This document shows positions 1 through 8,052 of a stretch of 64,000 nucleotides of DNA, in pieces (positions within the stretch are counted from its first letter, which is position 1; the number at the start of each line of letters is the position of its first letter). This stretch comes from DAOLCO01 sp964612555 (lineage in GTDB: Bacteria > Bdellovibrionota_C > UBA2361 > SZUA-149 > DAOLCO01). The notes below the pieces were generated by a model. It was not told the DNA's origin. It did no database searches and saw nothing but the letters and a program-made list of their open reading frames with translations. The translations under genes and the position numbers were made by a program. Where the stretch lies: positions 124,001 to 188,000 of the forward strand of contig CAZTBW010000003.1 in the NCBI GenBank assembly GCA_964612555.1, in the 5' to 3' direction.

Positions 1-87
1 AGCTTCAAGTGTCTGAAACCCGCTGTCACAGGCAGCAAGACCCGCAATCAGAATCAAAGAAAAAATTATTCTGCTCAATCTCAACAT
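1..87 (-). CDS. Lipoprotein of unknown function, N-terminal fragment
   Basis: Only the first 29 codons lie in the window; the gene continues past the left edge. The ATG at 87-85 is preceded by AGGAGG three bases upstream, and this ribosome site overlaps the stop codon of the SPFH gene, so the two are probably translationally coupled. The peptide has a short basic start (MLRLSR), a hydrophobic stretch and a good lipobox, LAAC, with Cys20 as the predicted lipidated residue, followed by D-S-G. This supports export and anchoring in a membrane. No domain can be named from what is visible. A neighbouring SPFH protein hints at a membrane role, which is inference. Confidence 0.7.
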   Translation of the reverse strand, partial: MLRLSRIIFSLILIAGLAACDSGFQTLEA

Positions 88-94
88 ATGCCTC

Positions 95-1306
95 CTACTC
101 CCCAAGTGATGAATTGTTAAACTGAGATTTTCCTGGAAGAGGTCCTGAAAGCTTCCTGACCCAGCTTTCAATATTATACGGATCGATATCACTGATAACC
201 CCACCGCTCAGAGACTGGAGCACCGGAACCATCTTCCTTGCGACATACACACGACCTCCTCCTGATGCCAGAAGCTGGTTCTTCTCTTTTTCAATTTCAG
301 AGATTGCCACTTCATAGAGCTTGTCAGCTCTTGCTCTTTGCTCTGCTTCGTAACTTCTTGCTTCCTCATCAAGGACCCGTACCTGCGCCTCCCCTTCCTC
401 TTTCAAAACAGCAATCTTCTGTCCATCCCAAAACGCACGCATCTCTTCCGTTTTAGCACGAGCTTCAGCAAGTGAACTTTGAGCGGAATTCAGTACTTCA
501 GTGGCATCCTGAAGATTTTTAGCAAAAATCTGATCATCAATTTTTTGCTCTGCGTAGGTGTATCTTCTCACCAGAGTACCCCACAACTCAATTCCTTCCT
601 TATTGGCAAACTCATTAATGGATTCACTTGATTTCAAAGCCGCTTTTTCCCGAAGAGACGGGTTATAGTAATCTATCGCAGAAAGAGCACTCAACCAGCG
701 TTTCAGTTTATCTTCAGACTTACCTACAAAGGTCTTTAATTGTCGTTTGTGATTTGAGCCGTAGGTATTAACCAGATCTTTTGGTCCGCCGTGGGTACGG
801 GTAACTCTCTGAACAACGGGAACATCGGAGCTATCCATATTTGATTCTGTAGAGCTCCAGTCAACCCCGACACTTTCGCTGCTGCCGGGTTTCTTGAAGT
901 ATCGAAGCACGAGGGTGATGTCGGTTTTAACCTTGGAACCATCTGAAGTGGGGATCTCAAGATATGGGAGATTAAGGTCACCACTTTCTTCACTGGAATC
1001 AAGCTGTACGAACTGGAAATCCCGAGGGATTAAAATCACGTCCGAGATATATGGTATTTTCCAATGAAGCCCCGGGACGAGACCACGTTCGTTATACCCC
1101 TCCTCAAGAACTCCCATGAGAGAAAAGAAATTCTGACGAATTCCGATTTTGTTTGGTGGTACGATCTTACCGAAAACAAAGAAGACAAGTACAACCAGAA
1201 CAAGAATCATAGTAACAAAAAAAGCAAGCAAACCAAGAATTGATCCCGATTCGCCATCAGTTAGCCCTGATCTACTGTCTACAACACTGTCAGACACTTT
1301 CCTCAT
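95..1306 (-). CDS. SPFH/band 7 (prohibitin/HflK-like) membrane protein
   Basis: 403 residues. One strong transmembrane segment near residues 24-48 is followed by a band 7-type domain (about 50-270; it begins VPPNKIGIRQ and contains the PGLHWKIP-type turn), then a charged coiled coil (about 265-350, rich in Glu, Lys and Ala). This architecture is that of SPFH proteins, which form large membrane-attached cages controlling proteases or membrane domains. The ATG at 1306 has AAGGA eight bases upstream. The 3' end is coupled to the lipoprotein gene at 1-87. Assignment to HflK, HflC, prohibitin or flotillin is not possible: the partner and the protease (FtsH) are not in the window. Confidence 0.8.
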   Translation of the reverse strand: MRKVSDSVVDSRSGLTDGESGSILGLLAFFVTMILVLVVLVFFVFGKIVPPNKIGIRQNFFSLMGVLEEGYNERGLVPGLHWKIPYISDVILIPRDFQFVQLDSSEESGDLNLPYLEIPTSDGSKVKTDITLVLRYFKKPGSSESVGVDWSSTESNMDSSDVPVVQRVTRTHGGPKDLVNTYGSNHKRQLKTFVGKSEDKLKRWLSALSAIDYYNPSLREKAALKSSESINEFANKEGIELWGTLVRRYTYAEQKIDDQIFAKNLQDATEVLNSAQSSLAEARAKTEEMRAFWDGQKIAVLKEEGEAQVRVLDEEARSYEAEQRARADKLYEVAISEIEKEKNQLLASGGGRVYVARKMVPVLQSLSGGVISDIDPYNIESWVRKLSGPLPGKSQFNNSSLGE

Positions 1307-1430
1307 TTGAATATCCTTTTAAAATGTACTAATACGAATTAGAATTTGAAGACTATAAACTATAATAACTAGAAACAAATTTCGCAAACCTGTTTTAGCA
1401 CAAGATGGGTCGGGTAATTTTTTGCACTCT

Positions 1431-1910
1431 ATGAGTATCCATATTGTTTTGTTCGAACCCTTAATCCCTCAAAATACCGGTAACATTGCCCGGCTTACTG
1501 CTGCCAATAACCTTACACTGCATCTGATTGAACCTCTGGGTTTTGATCTGAGTGACAGGTACATGAAGCGGGCAGGTCTTGACTACTGGCAGGAAGTCAA
1601 ACTGAAAGTACACTCTGACTGGGAAAATTTTCTTTCAAATGAAAATATTCCGGATGAGCTGGTATACATGATTACCACAAAGGGCGGTAAATCAATTTAC
1701 GATACCAGATTTACATCGGGGGCGTATCTTGTTTTCGGAAATGAATCAAAAGGCTTCCCTGATTTCATGCATGAACAATATAAAAATCAAAGAATAAAAA
1801 TCCCCATGAAAAATGAAAATATCAGAAGTCTGAATCTTTCCAATTCAGTATCAATATGTTGTTTTGAAGCACTAAGGCAAATCGATGTAAGCGTTCAAAG
1901 GGGTGGGTAA
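1431..1910 (+). CDS. trmL: tRNA (cytidine(34)-2'-O)-methyltransferase
   Basis: 159 residues from the ATG at 1431; a TTG nine bases upstream is possible, but TrmL proteins start like MSIHIVLFEP. A compact SPOUT (SpoU family) methyltransferase that 2'-O-methylates the wobble base of tRNA-Leu. Visible family features are PQNTGNIARL near the N-terminus, LVFGNESKGFP near residue 105 and the C-terminal knot sequence RSLNLSNSVSI that binds S-adenosylmethionine. Length is that of the family. It is divergent from the SPFH gene; a TATAAT-like hexamer at 1361-1366 lies upstream without a clear -35. Its last codons and stop lie inside the repeated intergenic element at 1890-1979. Confidence 0.93.
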   Translation: MSIHIVLFEPLIPQNTGNIARLTAANNLTLHLIEPLGFDLSDRYMKRAGLDYWQEVKLKVHSDWENFLSNENIPDELVYMITTKGGKSIYDTRFTSGAYLVFGNESKGFPDFMHEQYKNQRIKIPMKNENIRSLNLSNSVSICCFEALRQIDVSVQRGG

Positions 1911-1979
1911 GGCACTTGAAAAATCCCTTATATAAAATGCATGTCCCCTGCTACTAATAAGGGAGTTAAACGCTTACAG
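1890..1979. repeat. Intergenic repeat element, copy 1
   Basis: A 90-base element that starts in the last codons of trmL and ends next to the hook gene stop. It has outer inverted ends AGCGTTCAA (1890-1898) and TTAAACGCT (1966-1974) and a perfect inner inverted repeat TCCCTTAT (1924-1931) with ATAAGGGA (1957-1964). A second copy starts at the 3' end of cca (8041). The CACTTGAAAA-containing block matches at 29 of 35 positions and the final 30 bases match at 24 of 30. The element supplies the trmL stop codon. Lying between convergent genes, it may act as a bidirectional terminator; a mobile palindromic element is the alternative. Confidence 0.6.
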
Positions 1980-1984
1980 ATCGA

Positions 1985-3238
1985 TTACGCAAGCTGAATG
2001 GTTGAAGTGAGCAACTCGCTCATGGCTTGAATAACCTGGGAGCCTGCCCGGTAACCCTGCTGGAACTGAACAAGATTAACAAATTCTTTTGCGGGGTCTA
2101 CCGTGGAATTCTCAAGGGACTGTCCCAGAATATTTCCGAAACCGGCTTCTCCCGATCTGCCTATTTCCGGACTTCCAGTAGACTCGTTGTCCCGAAAATA
2201 GTTATTCCCTTGTCTTTCAAGAGCATCCGGAGCATTAAATGTTGCAAGCGCCAGTTGAGCAACCGCAATAGATTCACCTGAATCTAATTGAGCTACCACA
2301 TTCCCTTGCTGGTCTATGCTCACTCCAACAGTGCTCCCACCCTGAACCCCATCTCTTGATACCTGGGTAAGTGCAGAACCTGCTGAAAAGCCCGTAAAAG
2401 AAGAAAGGTTTATTGCTATGTTACCTGGGGCTGCTCCATTTCCCCATGCGGGATTTATCTGAAGAATGGCTTCTGCTCCCTCTGCCTGTAGTCCATTGGG
2501 ACCCAGGTTAAGCTGAGCATTGCCTATTACAACTGCCTCTCCCAGATTTCCTCCCAACTCCTCTCCATCTACAACTGCCTGAACATCCCAGGTCTGGTTC
2601 GCAGTTTTATAGAAAAAGAGAGTAACATCCCGTAGTCCTCCAAGAGAATCTACTACCTGTGCCGAAGTTCTGAAATCTGCGGCTTCGTTCATCTGTTCAA
2701 ATGTTGATCCGGCAGCGGGGACTGCTGCTGCAATTGGAGCTTCTGCGTTGAGATTTCCACTTAAACGAAGATTTTCTGTTGCCTGAGTCCTTCCCTCAAG
2801 ACCGGTAACCCGAATTGGAACAGCGGCATCAGGACTTTCCTCAGTGAAGCCAAGGACAAATTTTCCGGATGGAGTAACCAGAAAGCCATCGTTATCAGCA
2901 GTGAAATTCCCCGCACGTGTGTAGTAATTGTCCTGACCATCATTTACCACAAACCAACCTCTTCCCTGAATTGCAGCATCCAGAGCTCTACCAGTAGGGT
3001 TTACCACACCTTGAATGCTGTGCATGCTGTATATCCCGGCACCAAGCACTCCATTACCGGTCTGGGTAGGTCCTCCAAAAAGACTGCGACCTCCGGCAAA
3101 AATATCTGCAAACTCAAGCCTTGAATCTTTAAAGCCCGTGGTATTAACATTTGCAAGGTTATCAGCAACGGTATTTAGTGCAGTACCATGAGTCATCAAT
3201 GACTCCCTTCCTGCACGCAATCCAGTCTCGAGTCTCAT
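1985..3238 (-). CDS. flgE: Flagellar hook protein (FlgE-type)
   Basis: 417 residues. The N-terminus carries the rod/hook motif with NLANVNTTGFK (about residues 27-37), and the C-terminus ends in the matching motif with VNLVQFQQGYRA (about 387-398), which pair as the D0 coiled coils. The middle contains VVDSLGGLRDVTLFF, typical of the FlgE outer domain. Length fits a short FlgE better than FlgG (about 260) or FlgF. It builds the extracellular universal joint between rod and filament, exported through the flagellar type III apparatus. The gene is alone; no other flagellar gene is in the window. A sigma-54-like promoter sits at 3401-3420. FlgG or another hook-rod paralogue is the main alternative. 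Confidence 0.82.
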   Translation of the reverse strand: MRLETGLRAGRESLMTHGTALNTVADNLANVNTTGFKDSRLEFADIFAGGRSLFGGPTQTGNGVLGAGIYSMHSIQGVVNPTGRALDAAIQGRGWFVVNDGQDNYYTRAGNFTADNDGFLVTPSGKFVLGFTEESPDAAVPIRVTGLEGRTQATENLRLSGNLNAEAPIAAAVPAAGSTFEQMNEAADFRTSAQVVDSLGGLRDVTLFFYKTANQTWDVQAVVDGEELGGNLGEAVVIGNAQLNLGPNGLQAEGAEAILQINPAWGNGAAPGNIAINLSSFTGFSAGSALTQVSRDGVQGGSTVGVSIDQQGNVVAQLDSGESIAVAQLALATFNAPDALERQGNNYFRDNESTGSPEIGRSGEAGFGNILGQSLENSTVDPAKEFVNLVQFQQGYRAGSQVIQAMSELLTSTIQLA

Positions 3239-3299
3239 AGGGTCTACGCTTCATTGTTCTGTACGTTAATAATGCTCAAAGAGTACACAAAACCCCACA

Positions 3300-3329
3300 G
3301 TGAGGATTGCCTCCGCAGACAATCCTCAC
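3300..3329 (-). other. Hairpin in the hook-gene leader
   Basis: GTGAGGATTG (3300-3309) and CAATCCTCAC (3320-3329) form a perfect 10-bp stem with a 10-base loop. On the minus strand this lies between the sigma-54-like promoter and the flgE start, about 60 bases before the ATG, and is followed by GTGGGGTTTTG. It could be a leader structure or an attenuator; the T run is too short for a confident terminator call. Confidence 0.45.
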
Positions 3330-3400
3330 CTGTCCACACCTCCACAACCACTAATCCAAGAGCCAACCGCTCCACAACCGCAACACGTCAACACTGGAGG

Positions 3401-3420
3401 TAATACAAGGTATGTGCCAG
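3401..3420 (-). promoter_or_regulatory. Sigma-54-type promoter for the hook gene
   Basis: Read on the minus strand the site is CTGGCACATACCTTGTATTA: a perfect -24 TGGCAC, the exact ten-base spacing from GG, and TTGT in place of the usual TTGC at -12. It lies directly downstream of the flippase-like gene and upstream of flgE, leaving a leader of roughly 150 bases. Sigma-54 control of hook genes is common in several flagellated lineages, so the context agrees. No enhancer-binding site was identified. Confidence 0.5.
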
Positions 3421-3425
3421 AATAA

Positions 3426-4436
3426 TCAGAGGGAAGTCTTATGGATGTTCGAGAGTCTAAGCCCCTGAAAGAACATGGATAATAAACCAAGGAGGATAGT
3501 AATAAAAAATTGCATGGAGTGAGCCACTATGGAAAATGCTATAGAAAATTCCTCCGAGTAGGAAAATACTCCCGTCAGGGCGGCAACACAACCAAGCTGA
3601 AAGGTACCCAGAAAGCCGGGAGCACTTGGAGCGGCTATGAATAATGAAACAAAGACACAGGTCACCGCAGCAATCGCAAATGAATCACCCGGAGCACCGT
3701 CAAGAGACAGGAATAATATCTGAAACCCGATAACGTATAAAATCCAGATTACAACAGTAGAAACAGAAATGAGTAGTAACTGAAGCAGATTCTCAATCCC
3801 ACTCAAACCAAGAACAAATTCTTTTGCAGAACTCTCACAGGATTCCATAAAAGCTGAAGGTAAGAGTTTTTTTGATATATTTGATATGTATTCTATTAGA
3901 GCAACTATTTGCTTAGGAATTAAATAAGAAATGAGCATGGAAAATCCGATGATTCCTGCCACAGTTGACAATATCCTTGAGCCAACAAGGACTATTTCCG
4001 GTAGCTCCCCTATGCCTTTTACGGCGTAGAGAAAGATTAGAAACATGCCGCAAACGTCAAATACTCTTTCAATAACCACACTCGCAAATGATTTTCCAAA
4101 AGAAACCCCGTTCCATTTACTGAAGAGAAGTGGGCGTATAAACTCCCCGGCTCTTAATGGGAGAACCATGGTAGCCAGATTCCCGACGTTAAGGGAGTCA
4201 TAGAGGTGCCTGAATGAGGGATGTAATGACTTGCTGAATAAGAGTTTCCAACGGTAGGCACGAATCAACAGTGCCAGAAAAAATACCAGTATCCAGAGAA
4301 CAAGATAGTACCACCTTACATTTCCGAGAATCGACGCAACTTCCTTCCATTCCAGTGAGGTGCATAAATACCACAGGATAAGAATGCTGATACCGATACT
4401 CAGCCAGAAACTTAGTTTTTTCTTGCCAGAAATCAT
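3426..4436 (-). CDS. Flippase-like membrane protein (LPG synthase TM / UPF0104 family)
   Basis: 336 residues, almost entirely hydrophobic with eight or nine predicted transmembrane helices. The pattern ALLIRAYRWKLLF near residue 57, LRAGEFIRPLL near 97 and the small-residue helix APSAPGFLGTFQLG near 270 are typical of the membrane domain of lysylphosphatidylglycerol synthase and its stand-alone relatives (AglD-like). There is no C-terminal tRNA-dependent aminoacyltransferase domain, so it is not a full MprF. Family members are thought to move lipids or lipid-linked sugars across the inner membrane. It ends just before the sigma-54-like site. Substrate unknown. Confidence 0.75.
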   Translation of the reverse strand: MISGKKKLSFWLSIGISILILWYLCTSLEWKEVASILGNVRWYYLVLWILVFFLALLIRAYRWKLLFSKSLHPSFRHLYDSLNVGNLATMVLPLRAGEFIRPLLFSKWNGVSFGKSFASVVIERVFDVCGMFLIFLYAVKGIGELPEIVLVGSRILSTVAGIIGFSMLISYLIPKQIVALIEYISNISKKLLPSAFMESCESSAKEFVLGLSGIENLLQLLLISVSTVVIWILYVIGFQILFLSLDGAPGDSFAIAAVTCVFVSLFIAAPSAPGFLGTFQLGCVAALTGVFSYSEEFSIAFSIVAHSMQFFITILLGLLSMFFQGLRLSNIHKTSL

Positions 4437-4641
4437 CTGTAACTTATTGAATTTAAATTAAATTTTGTAAAACATTTTTTTAGATTAAACTGCTACGAAA
4501 GTATGCCGATAGTAAAAATACGTAAACGAAGTAGCAAATTTTCTTAATTCTTCGATTCGATGTGAAGAGATATTAATTTTGCTTATTTGTCTATATGTTA
4601 TATTTTTTGCAAATACCGTAGCAGTAAGGGGTAATCGCACA

Positions 4642-5103
4642 ATGAACGCTGTTTTTGATCTGGATGTAACATCCTCGCTTGGTAATATCTTCTCATTTAT
4701 CAGTAGCAGCATTAATCCGGTACAACTCGCTGGAAGTATCATGATACTTGGTCTTGGAGCTCTGTTTTGTTTTCTCTTAATGAAATTCCTCATCATGCTC
4801 TTTAAGGTTAGTCTGTTTTTTGGAAGCTTGTACGCCTTGATTATTATGGCTTCTTCCGGGGTTCCCGGAGATTTTCAAAGAACGAATCACAACTCAGCAC
4901 CGCACACTCTCATGCCTCCGGCGAAAGTATTTTCAAGTCCCGATTCTTCAGAAGCGAAAGAAAATTCTCTTTTGGCTACAGTTACCGGCTTCGTACAAAA
5001 TGCCCTCGATGATATTCCTGTGGATATCGTAACTGACATGACTGAAAGTCTGGGCTACGAGCTTGGTCTACAGAAAAAAGAGAAGAATGAGTACAGGTTT
5101 TAG
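4642..5103 (+). CDS. Small membrane protein, unknown function
   Basis: 153 residues from the ATG at 4642, chosen because AAGGGG lies ten bases upstream; an in-frame TTG at 4579 would add 21 residues. Two adjacent hydrophobic segments (about residues 27-47 and 52-72) are followed by a polar tail with Pro, Ser and Lys. I do not recognise a family. It precedes another small membrane protein on the same strand with a 39-base gap, so the two may be co-transcribed. It is divergent from the flippase-like gene across an AT-rich spacer. Confidence 0.5.
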   Translation: MNAVFDLDVTSSLGNIFSFISSSINPVQLAGSIMILGLGALFCFLLMKFLIMLFKVSLFFGSLYALIIMASSGVPGDFQRTNHNSAPHTLMPPAKVFSSPDSSEAKENSLLATVTGFVQNALDDIPVDIVTDMTESLGYELGLQKKEKNEYRF

Positions 5104-5142
5104 CCTCTGGACGAAGTGCTCCTGACTTAGTATGATCCAGGG

Positions 5143-5562
5143 ATGTTTGAAACCTTATCACTGTTTTCATTACTGTTTGAATATCTAAACCAGATTCTCA
5201 GGGGCGAAGCTCCTCTCCTGGTATATTTTCTTCTTCTACTCATCCCGATAGCCATACTTGTCGCAATCAGGGAATCCTTTTCCTGGTTCTTTAAAGTTAA
5301 CAAAATCACTCAACGCCTTGATCGACTGGATAAGCGTCTTATGGTTTTAAATGGCAGTATTGAAGAAATAGTTATGATACTTAAACATCAAATTCAGAAA
5401 TCAAAAATTCATGCAGGTAGTGACTCAGCCCATATGCGAAACAGATCTGATCATCAATCTCCGGTAAGGGAAAAGAACAGTCCGGACGGAAAGAGTGGTG
5501 AGATATCCCAAAAAGAAAATGAAGAATTCACTCTTCAGGAACGTCCCTGGTCTGAGAAGTAG
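5143..5562 (+). CDS. Single-pass membrane protein with coiled coil, unknown function
   Basis: 139 residues. A hydrophobic N-terminal half (about 22-45, with LLVYFLLLLIPIAILVAI) is followed by a short heptad-like helix containing ITQRLDRLDKRL and a long polar, probably disordered tail. The start is preceded only by CAGG, so the exact start is uncertain. No family recognised. It sits between another small membrane protein and the tRNA pair on the opposite strand, and no function can be inferred from the neighbours. Confidence 0.45.
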   Translation: MFETLSLFSLLFEYLNQILRGEAPLLVYFLLLLIPIAILVAIRESFSWFFKVNKITQRLDRLDKRLMVLNGSIEEIVMILKHQIQKSKIHAGSDSAHMRNRSDHQSPVREKNSPDGKSGEISQKENEEFTLQERPWSEK

Positions 5563-5641
5563 ATCGACCTCTCTTCTCAAGCTTCAGGCGTCTTGCTTAA
5601 ATAAATACCAGTTATATAGGAAATATAAAATAAAGGTATTG

Positions 5642-5714
5642 TGGAGCTGGACGGGATCGAACCGACGACCTCTGCCTTGCAAGGGCAGCGCTCTCCCAGC
5701 TGAGCTACAGCCCC
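5642..5714 (-). tRNA. tRNA-Ala (anticodon TGC)
   Basis: The minus strand folds as a full cloverleaf: acceptor GGGGCTG paired with CAGCTCC (one G-T), D arm GCTC/GAGC, anticodon stem and loop with TTGCAA giving anticodon TGC, and TPsiC loop GGTTCGATCC. The discriminator A is at 5642; CCA is not encoded, so the tail must be added by the CCA enzyme (cca is nearby). It lies downstream of tRNA-Ile in the same orientation. Confidence 0.97.
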
Positions 5715-5789
5715 ACAGGAGAAGGGATATTATTTCCCTCAAAAAACATTAAAACTATCTCAAAATTGCCATCAAAAACTAAAAATTGA

Positions 5790-5866
5790 TGGTGGGCCAG
5801 GGAAGACTTGAACTTCCGACCTCACGCTTATCAGGCGTGCACTCTTACCATCTGAGCTACTGGCCC
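5790..5866 (-). tRNA. tRNA-Ile (anticodon GAT)
   Basis: The minus strand gives GGGCCAG acceptor pairing, D arm, anticodon loop CTGATAA (GAT) and TPsiC loop AGTTCAAGTC. The mature part is 5793-5866, and the next three bases read CCA, so the tail appears to be encoded here, unlike in the neighbouring tRNA-Ala. The order tRNA-Ile then tRNA-Ala is that of a ribosomal RNA spacer, but neither flank contains rRNA. Confidence 0.97.
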
Positions 5867-6164
5867 ATCTAATAGTGGTTTTATCCAAAATCAACAAGTG
5901 GTCTTTTAAAGAATATCTTCTTAAAAATCAAATATCTAGGCAGAAAATCAGTAAATACCCTCACAAGACCCCCAAAGACGGGAGAAATTAGAACTTTCAA
6001 CCGGCACTGTCAATATGTTCGTTTTTCAGGAACTTCAAAGAAATGTCGTTCTGAATGAAAATAAAAAAATAATAAAATACAGCGTCTTAGGCTAAGCTAT
6101 GCAAAAAAATCTGTTGAAAAAGTAATATTCTTAGTAAAATGGTATATAGGGTAAGGACATCTTC
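5867..6164. other. Intergenic spacer between tRNA-Ile and the HNH gene
   Basis: AT-rich, no open reading frame of note and no rRNA sequence. A possible sigma-70 promoter for the HNH gene is TTGAAA (6114-6119) with TAAAAT (6135-6140), but the 15-base spacing is short. The HNH ribosome site AAGGA is at 6153-6157. Confidence 0.3.
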
Positions 6165-6671
6165 GTGAATTCTACACTGTTACTAAATGCAAGCTATGAA
6201 CCTTTAAAGATAATCTCCTGGGAGCGTGCAATAACCCTGTTTTTTCTTGGTAAAGTCGAAGTTGTTGAACAATACGAAAGGGACGTTCGATCAGTTTCTC
6301 TTATCATCAAAGTTCCTGCGGTGGTGCGACTACTCAAGTACGTAAAACTTGGGAAAAGAAGACCGCCGCTTAACAAGATTAATCTTCTAAGTCGGGATAA
6401 TTTCTGTTGCCAGTATTGTTCTCTTTCTCTTGACCGTGATGAAGCCACGGTCGATCACGTAATTCCTAAATCTCAGGGAGGAATTTCAGAATGGAATAAT
6501 GTAGTTATTGCATGTGGAAGTTGTAACAGGAAAAAGGGTAACAGAACACCAAAGGAAGCATCCATGCGTCTCATATCAAGTCCTGAAACCCCTGAGTGGC
6601 TCCCTGTTCTCAATTGTGATTTTCTGTTAGAAGTTCCTGCTCCATGGAAAGTTTTTTTACCTTCCAAGTAA
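6165..6671 (+). CDS. HNH endonuclease family protein
   Basis: 168 residues starting at GTG 6165, with AAGGA seven bases upstream. The N-terminus (LLLNASYEPLKIISWERA) is the usual start of this housekeeping HNH family, and the nuclease core runs from about residue 78: CQYC, then VDHVIPKSQGG, then NNVVIACGSCNRKKGNRTP. The two CxxC pairs bind structural zinc and DHV-x-P-x-SxGG holds the catalytic His. Members are widespread single-gene proteins, not part of restriction systems; the biological role is unsettled. It is followed at 22 bases by cca and may be co-transcribed with it. Confidence 0.88.
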   Translation: MNSTLLLNASYEPLKIISWERAITLFFLGKVEVVEQYERDVRSVSLIIKVPAVVRLLKYVKLGKRRPPLNKINLLSRDNFCCQYCSLSLDRDEATVDHVIPKSQGGISEWNNVVIACGSCNRKKGNRTPKEASMRLISSPETPEWLPVLNCDFLLEVPAPWKVFLPSK

Positions 6672-6693
6672 TATACCTTTTAAAAAGCAACGT

Positions 6694-8052
6694 ATGGAAC
6701 TCTTTGCTTCCATTTTAAATGACCCCAGAACACGTGCACTCAGTAAAGTACTTGCACCTCATGGTGCGCTCTACCTTGTGGGAGGGGCAGTGCGGGATGC
6801 ACTCCTTGGTAAGGAAAGCAAAGATCTTGATTTTGCCTATTCAAAATCTCCCCGGGAAATAGTTGCATTGCTGGAAGCTGCTGATATCAAGGTTATTCCC
6901 ACCGGGCTAAGCCACCAGACAGTCACAGTGAAACTTGACGATGAACTACCCCATGTTGAGTTAACCAGTTTCAGGAACTCTGATATACAACCCGAAGGCG
7001 GTGTGTACCTGGGGAAAGACATTTATGAAGACCTGGAGTGTCGGGACTTTACTGTTAACGCAATGGCACTTTCTGTTTCGGATGAAGACTCGATACTGAT
7101 TGACCCCCTTGGAGGAGCAAAGGATATTGAAAGAAACATCCTGCGTACACCGGGAAGCCCCGAAAGACGTTTCCTTGAAGATCCCTTGAGAATTCTCAGA
7201 ATGGTTCGTTTTGCAAGTTCACTGAACTTTTCTATCGAACCTGTTACCCTTTCCACTGCCCTCACCCTGAGTGAAAAACTTCTTTCAGTAAGCCCCGAAA
7301 GAATCCGGGATGAATTTATCAAAATTCTTTTAGCAGACACTCCCAGAGCGGGAGTCCTCTTACTGAAAGATATGGATTTTTTCAAAATGTTTCTTCCCGA
7401 AATGGAAGCCTGCGTTGATTTTGAACAAAACAGCTATCACAAGCATGACGTATTCCTTCACACTATAGATGTTCTGGAGCTGGCATCGAGGGAGAGACTT
7501 GTCAGACTTGCTGCATTTTTTCATGACATCGGCAAACCTCCATCCCTGAGTATCGATGAAAAAGGTGAACGCCATTTTTATCTCCATGAAAAAATTGGTA
7601 GAGACATGATTCCTTCAATTGGTGAACGACTTCGTTTTTCAAATGATCTTTCTGATGCGATTCAAAAACTGGTATATACTCATATGCGTCCTCTGGATGC
7701 AGGAGCCGGAGGGCTTAGAAGGATTCTCCGTGATACAGATCCCTATTACAAGGAATGGAGGGCTCTAAAGTACGCCGACACGGCAGCCGTATTGGGTGAA
7801 ACGCCTGAACTTCTGGATGAGTTCAAAAATTTTGATGATCGAATATCCAGAATTCAAAATTCTGAAGCACTTACCCCCTTTAGAAAGCTTGCAATAAGTG
7901 GGAAGGATCTCATAGCACTTGGTTTTGTGCCCGGTCCATTATTTAAGGAAATCCTTGCTTTTCTCCATGAAAGAGTGCTGGATCAGCCTGAGTGCAACAC
8001 CAGAGAGCAACTACTTACGCTAATTAAGGAAAATTTTAAAAGCGTTCAATAA
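6694..8052 (+). CDS. cca: CCA tRNA nucleotidyltransferase with HD domain
   Basis: 452 residues. The class II nucleotidyltransferase head has LVGGAVRDALLG (about 28-39) and the catalytic pair KDLDFAYS (about 44-51), followed by RDFTVNAMAL and the RRFLEDPLRILRMVRFA motif that recognises nucleotide and tRNA. A C-terminal HD phosphohydrolase domain has FFHDIGKPPS near residue 275. It adds or repairs the 3' CCA of tRNAs; at least the tRNA-Ala upstream lacks an encoded CCA. A poly(A) polymerase of the same superfamily is the alternative, but the HD domain favours CCA addition. The last codons and stop fall inside the second copy of the intergenic repeat. Confidence 0.9.
   Translation: MELFASILNDPRTRALSKVLAPHGALYLVGGAVRDALLGKESKDLDFAYSKSPREIVALLEAADIKVIPTGLSHQTVTVKLDDELPHVELTSFRNSDIQPEGGVYLGKDIYEDLECRDFTVNAMALSVSDEDSILIDPLGGAKDIERNILRTPGSPERRFLEDPLRILRMVRFASSLNFSIEPVTLSTALTLSEKLLSVSPERIRDEFIKILLADTPRAGVLLLKDMDFFKMFLPEMEACVDFEQNSYHKHDVFLHTIDVLELASRERLVRLAAFFHDIGKPPSLSIDEKGERHFYLHEKIGRDMIPSIGERLRFSNDLSDAIQKLVYTHMRPLDAGAGGLRRILRDTDPYYKEWRALKYADTAAVLGETPELLDEFKNFDDRISRIQNSEALTPFRKLAISGKDLIALGFVPGPLFKEILAFLHERVLDQPECNTREQLLTLIKENFKSVQ

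Noticed and set aside
1361..1366. TATAAT as a promoter of trmL
   Set aside because: No -35 at a proper distance; the spacer is AT-rich, so the hexamer may be chance.
1890..1979. Integron attC-like site
   Set aside because: The ends AGCGTTCAA/TTAAACGCT are inverted, but the attC core motifs (RYYYAAC and GTTRRRY in the correct layout) are not present, and no integrase is in the window.
5640..6160. Remnant of an rRNA operon around the tRNA pair
   Set aside because: Neither flank contains 16S or 23S sequence, including the conserved 16S 3' end.
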